From NCBI GenBank assembly GCA_029863035.1, contig JAOTWH010000004.1, positions 1 to 30,312 of the forward strand: DNA of 30,312 nucleotides. The letters run 5' to 3'. How positions within the stretch are numbered: position 1 is the stretch's first letter; the number at the start of each line of letters is the position of its first letter. This document shows positions 29,512 to 30,312 of this stretch, one piece after another. The position numbers and the translations under genes were made by a program. Below the pieces are notes generated by a model. It saw nothing but the letters and a program-made list of their open reading frames with translations, made no database searches and was not told the origin of the DNA. The DNA comes from Acidimicrobiia bacterium. GTDB taxonomy: Bacteria; Actinomycetota; Acidimicrobiia; UBA5794; JAOTWH01.

Positions 29512-30312
29512 ATGGCTGCAGTAACGATGAGAGAGCTGCTTGAAGCTGGCGTCCATTTCGGACACCAAACCAAGCGCTGGAACCCCAAGATGAGGCCCTA
29601 CATCTTCGGGGATAAGAACGGCATTCACATAATCGATCTGCGCCAAACGATCGATCAGACCGAAGCCGCTTACCAGCTCGTGAAAGACCTAACCGCTGGT
29701 GGGGGAACCGTGCTCTTCGTGGGAACGAAGAAGCAGGCGCAGTCGGTGATCGAGGAGGCCGCTGAGCGGGCAGGCATGCCATACGTCAACAACCGTTGGC
29801 TGGGTGGGATGCTCACCAACTTCAACACCATTCACAAGCGGATCCTGTACTTGCACGAGCTCGAGCGCATGGACGAGTCTGGCGAAATGGAAGCCTTGCC
29901 CAAGAAAGAGCGACTTCGCCTGCGGCGCGAGCAGACGAAGCTTGAGACAGTGCTCGGCGGAGTTCGTGATCTCCACTCGCTGCCCGACGCTGTATTCATC
30001 GTCGATGTCCGCACCGAGGAGACTGCGGTCAAGGAAGCCAGAAGGCTGGGCATCCCGATTATCGCCTTGGTCGACACCAACTGCGATCCAGACATGGTGG
30101 ATTTCGTGATCCCCGGCAACGACGATGCCATCCGCGCCGCTCAGCTCATGACCTCTGTCATCGCGGATGCTTGCATCGAGGGTGGTCAGATCGCCCAAGC
30201 ACGTGCCAAGGAAACAGTGGCCGAGGAAAGTGCAGAGGAGTCGGCGAAGCCGCTTGCCGCTACCCCACCCGCACCGACCCCACCCGCACCGACCCCACCC
30301 CCACCGACCCCA
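29512..30312 (+). CDS. rpsB: 30S ribosomal protein S2 (partial, C-terminus off the right edge)
   Basis: S2 binds late on the 30S head-body junction. The ATG at 29512 is preceded by an ideal AGGAGG site and starts [27 protein letters not shown], split here as two family segments. Further landmarks are [32 protein letters not shown], [22 protein letters not shown] text, and [14 protein letters not shown]. The S2 core ends near residue 225. The remaining residues are an acidic stretch (AEESAEESA) and then a Thr/Pro/Ala repeat that runs off the window, so the total length is unknown. Extended S2 tails are known in actinobacteria. Confidence 0.96.
   Translation, partial: MAAVTMRELLEAGVHFGHQTKRWNPKMRPYIFGDKNGIHIIDLRQTIDQTEAAYQLVKDLTAGGGTVLFVGTKKQAQSVIEEAAERAGMPYVNNRWLGGMLTNFNTIHKRILYLHELERMDESGEMEALPKKERLRLRREQTKLETVLGGVRDLHSLPDAVFIVDVRTEETAVKEARRLGIPIIALVDTNCDPDMVDFVIPGNDDAIRAAQLMTSVIADACIEGGQIAQARAKETVAEESAEESAKPLAATPPAPTPPAPTPPPPTP
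30262..30312 (+). repeat. 15-nt tandem repeat in the rpsB tail
   Basis: The unit ACCCCACCCGCACCG occurs at 30262 and 30277, with one base changed in the copy at 30292, and a partial copy at 30307 cut by the window edge. It is in frame and encodes TPPAP repeats. The number of further copies outside the window is unknown. Confidence 0.9.

Noticed and set aside
1..30312. tRNA, rRNA, CRISPR arrays, insertion sequences and phage genes
   Set aside because: No T-loop-like tRNA sequence, spaced direct repeats, transposase or phage structural motif was found on either strand; the Xer recombinase is of the housekeeping type.

Overview
The window looks like a chromosomal core region of a high-GC, deep-branching actinobacterium, most likely of the Acidimicrobiia type. 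This is inferred from gene content and order, not from a database search. The markers are an F420 (FO synthase) gene pair, a DUF2469 gene, a DUF4032 kinase-like gene, a CPGC zinc-ribbon mini-protein, a WhiG/FliA-type sigma factor between a Xer recombinase and rpsB, frequent GTG/TTG starts, and promoters that place a TANNNT hexamer 6-9 nt before the start codon (leaderless mRNAs). No phage, insertion sequence, CRISPR array, tRNA or rRNA gene was seen. No stretch over 300 nt lacks a gene; the longest gap, 27489-27725, holds an inverted repeat and a possible micro-lipoprotein.

Left part (1-5908, minus strand): a nucleoside salvage operon reads upp, an alkyltransferase-like repair gene, deoB, a thymidine/pyrimidine phosphorylase gene and a purine nucleoside phosphorylase gene. 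Every junction is a 4-nt start/stop overlap. Then come etfB and etfA (etfA runs off the left edge). The salvage genes convert nucleosides to bases plus (deoxy)ribose-1-phosphate, isomerise that to the 5-phosphate, and recycle uracil to UMP.

Centre (5981-19913, mainly plus): this is the widespread bacterial block ffh-rpsP-khpA-rimM ... trmD-rplS-lepB ... DUF2469-yraN. It is interrupted between rimM and trmD by about 7.4 kb holding two lipoprotein genes, cofG and cofH, an acyl-CoA dehydrogenase gene and a YbjQ-like gene. Between lepB and DUF2469, where many actinobacteria have rnhB, there is a lipoprotein sugar dehydrogenase gene. CofG and CofH together make FO, the deazaflavin chromophore of F420; this CofH carries an unrecognised domain of about 250 residues at its N-terminus.

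Right part (19897-30312): a divergent pair (minus-strand mini-membrane protein and zinc-ribbon genes; plus-strand enoyl-CoA hydratase), then a DUF4032 kinase-like gene, comM, dprA, a large VWA-domain surface protein with three tandem repeats, a Xer recombinase gene, a WhiG/FliA sigma gene, and rpsB, which runs off the right edge inside a 15-nt tandem repeat.

The strongest candidates for undescribed biology are the CofH N-terminal domain, the triple-repeat VWA protein, the two very small membrane/lipoprotein ORFs, and the yraN reading frame that has no ordinary start codon where one is expected.
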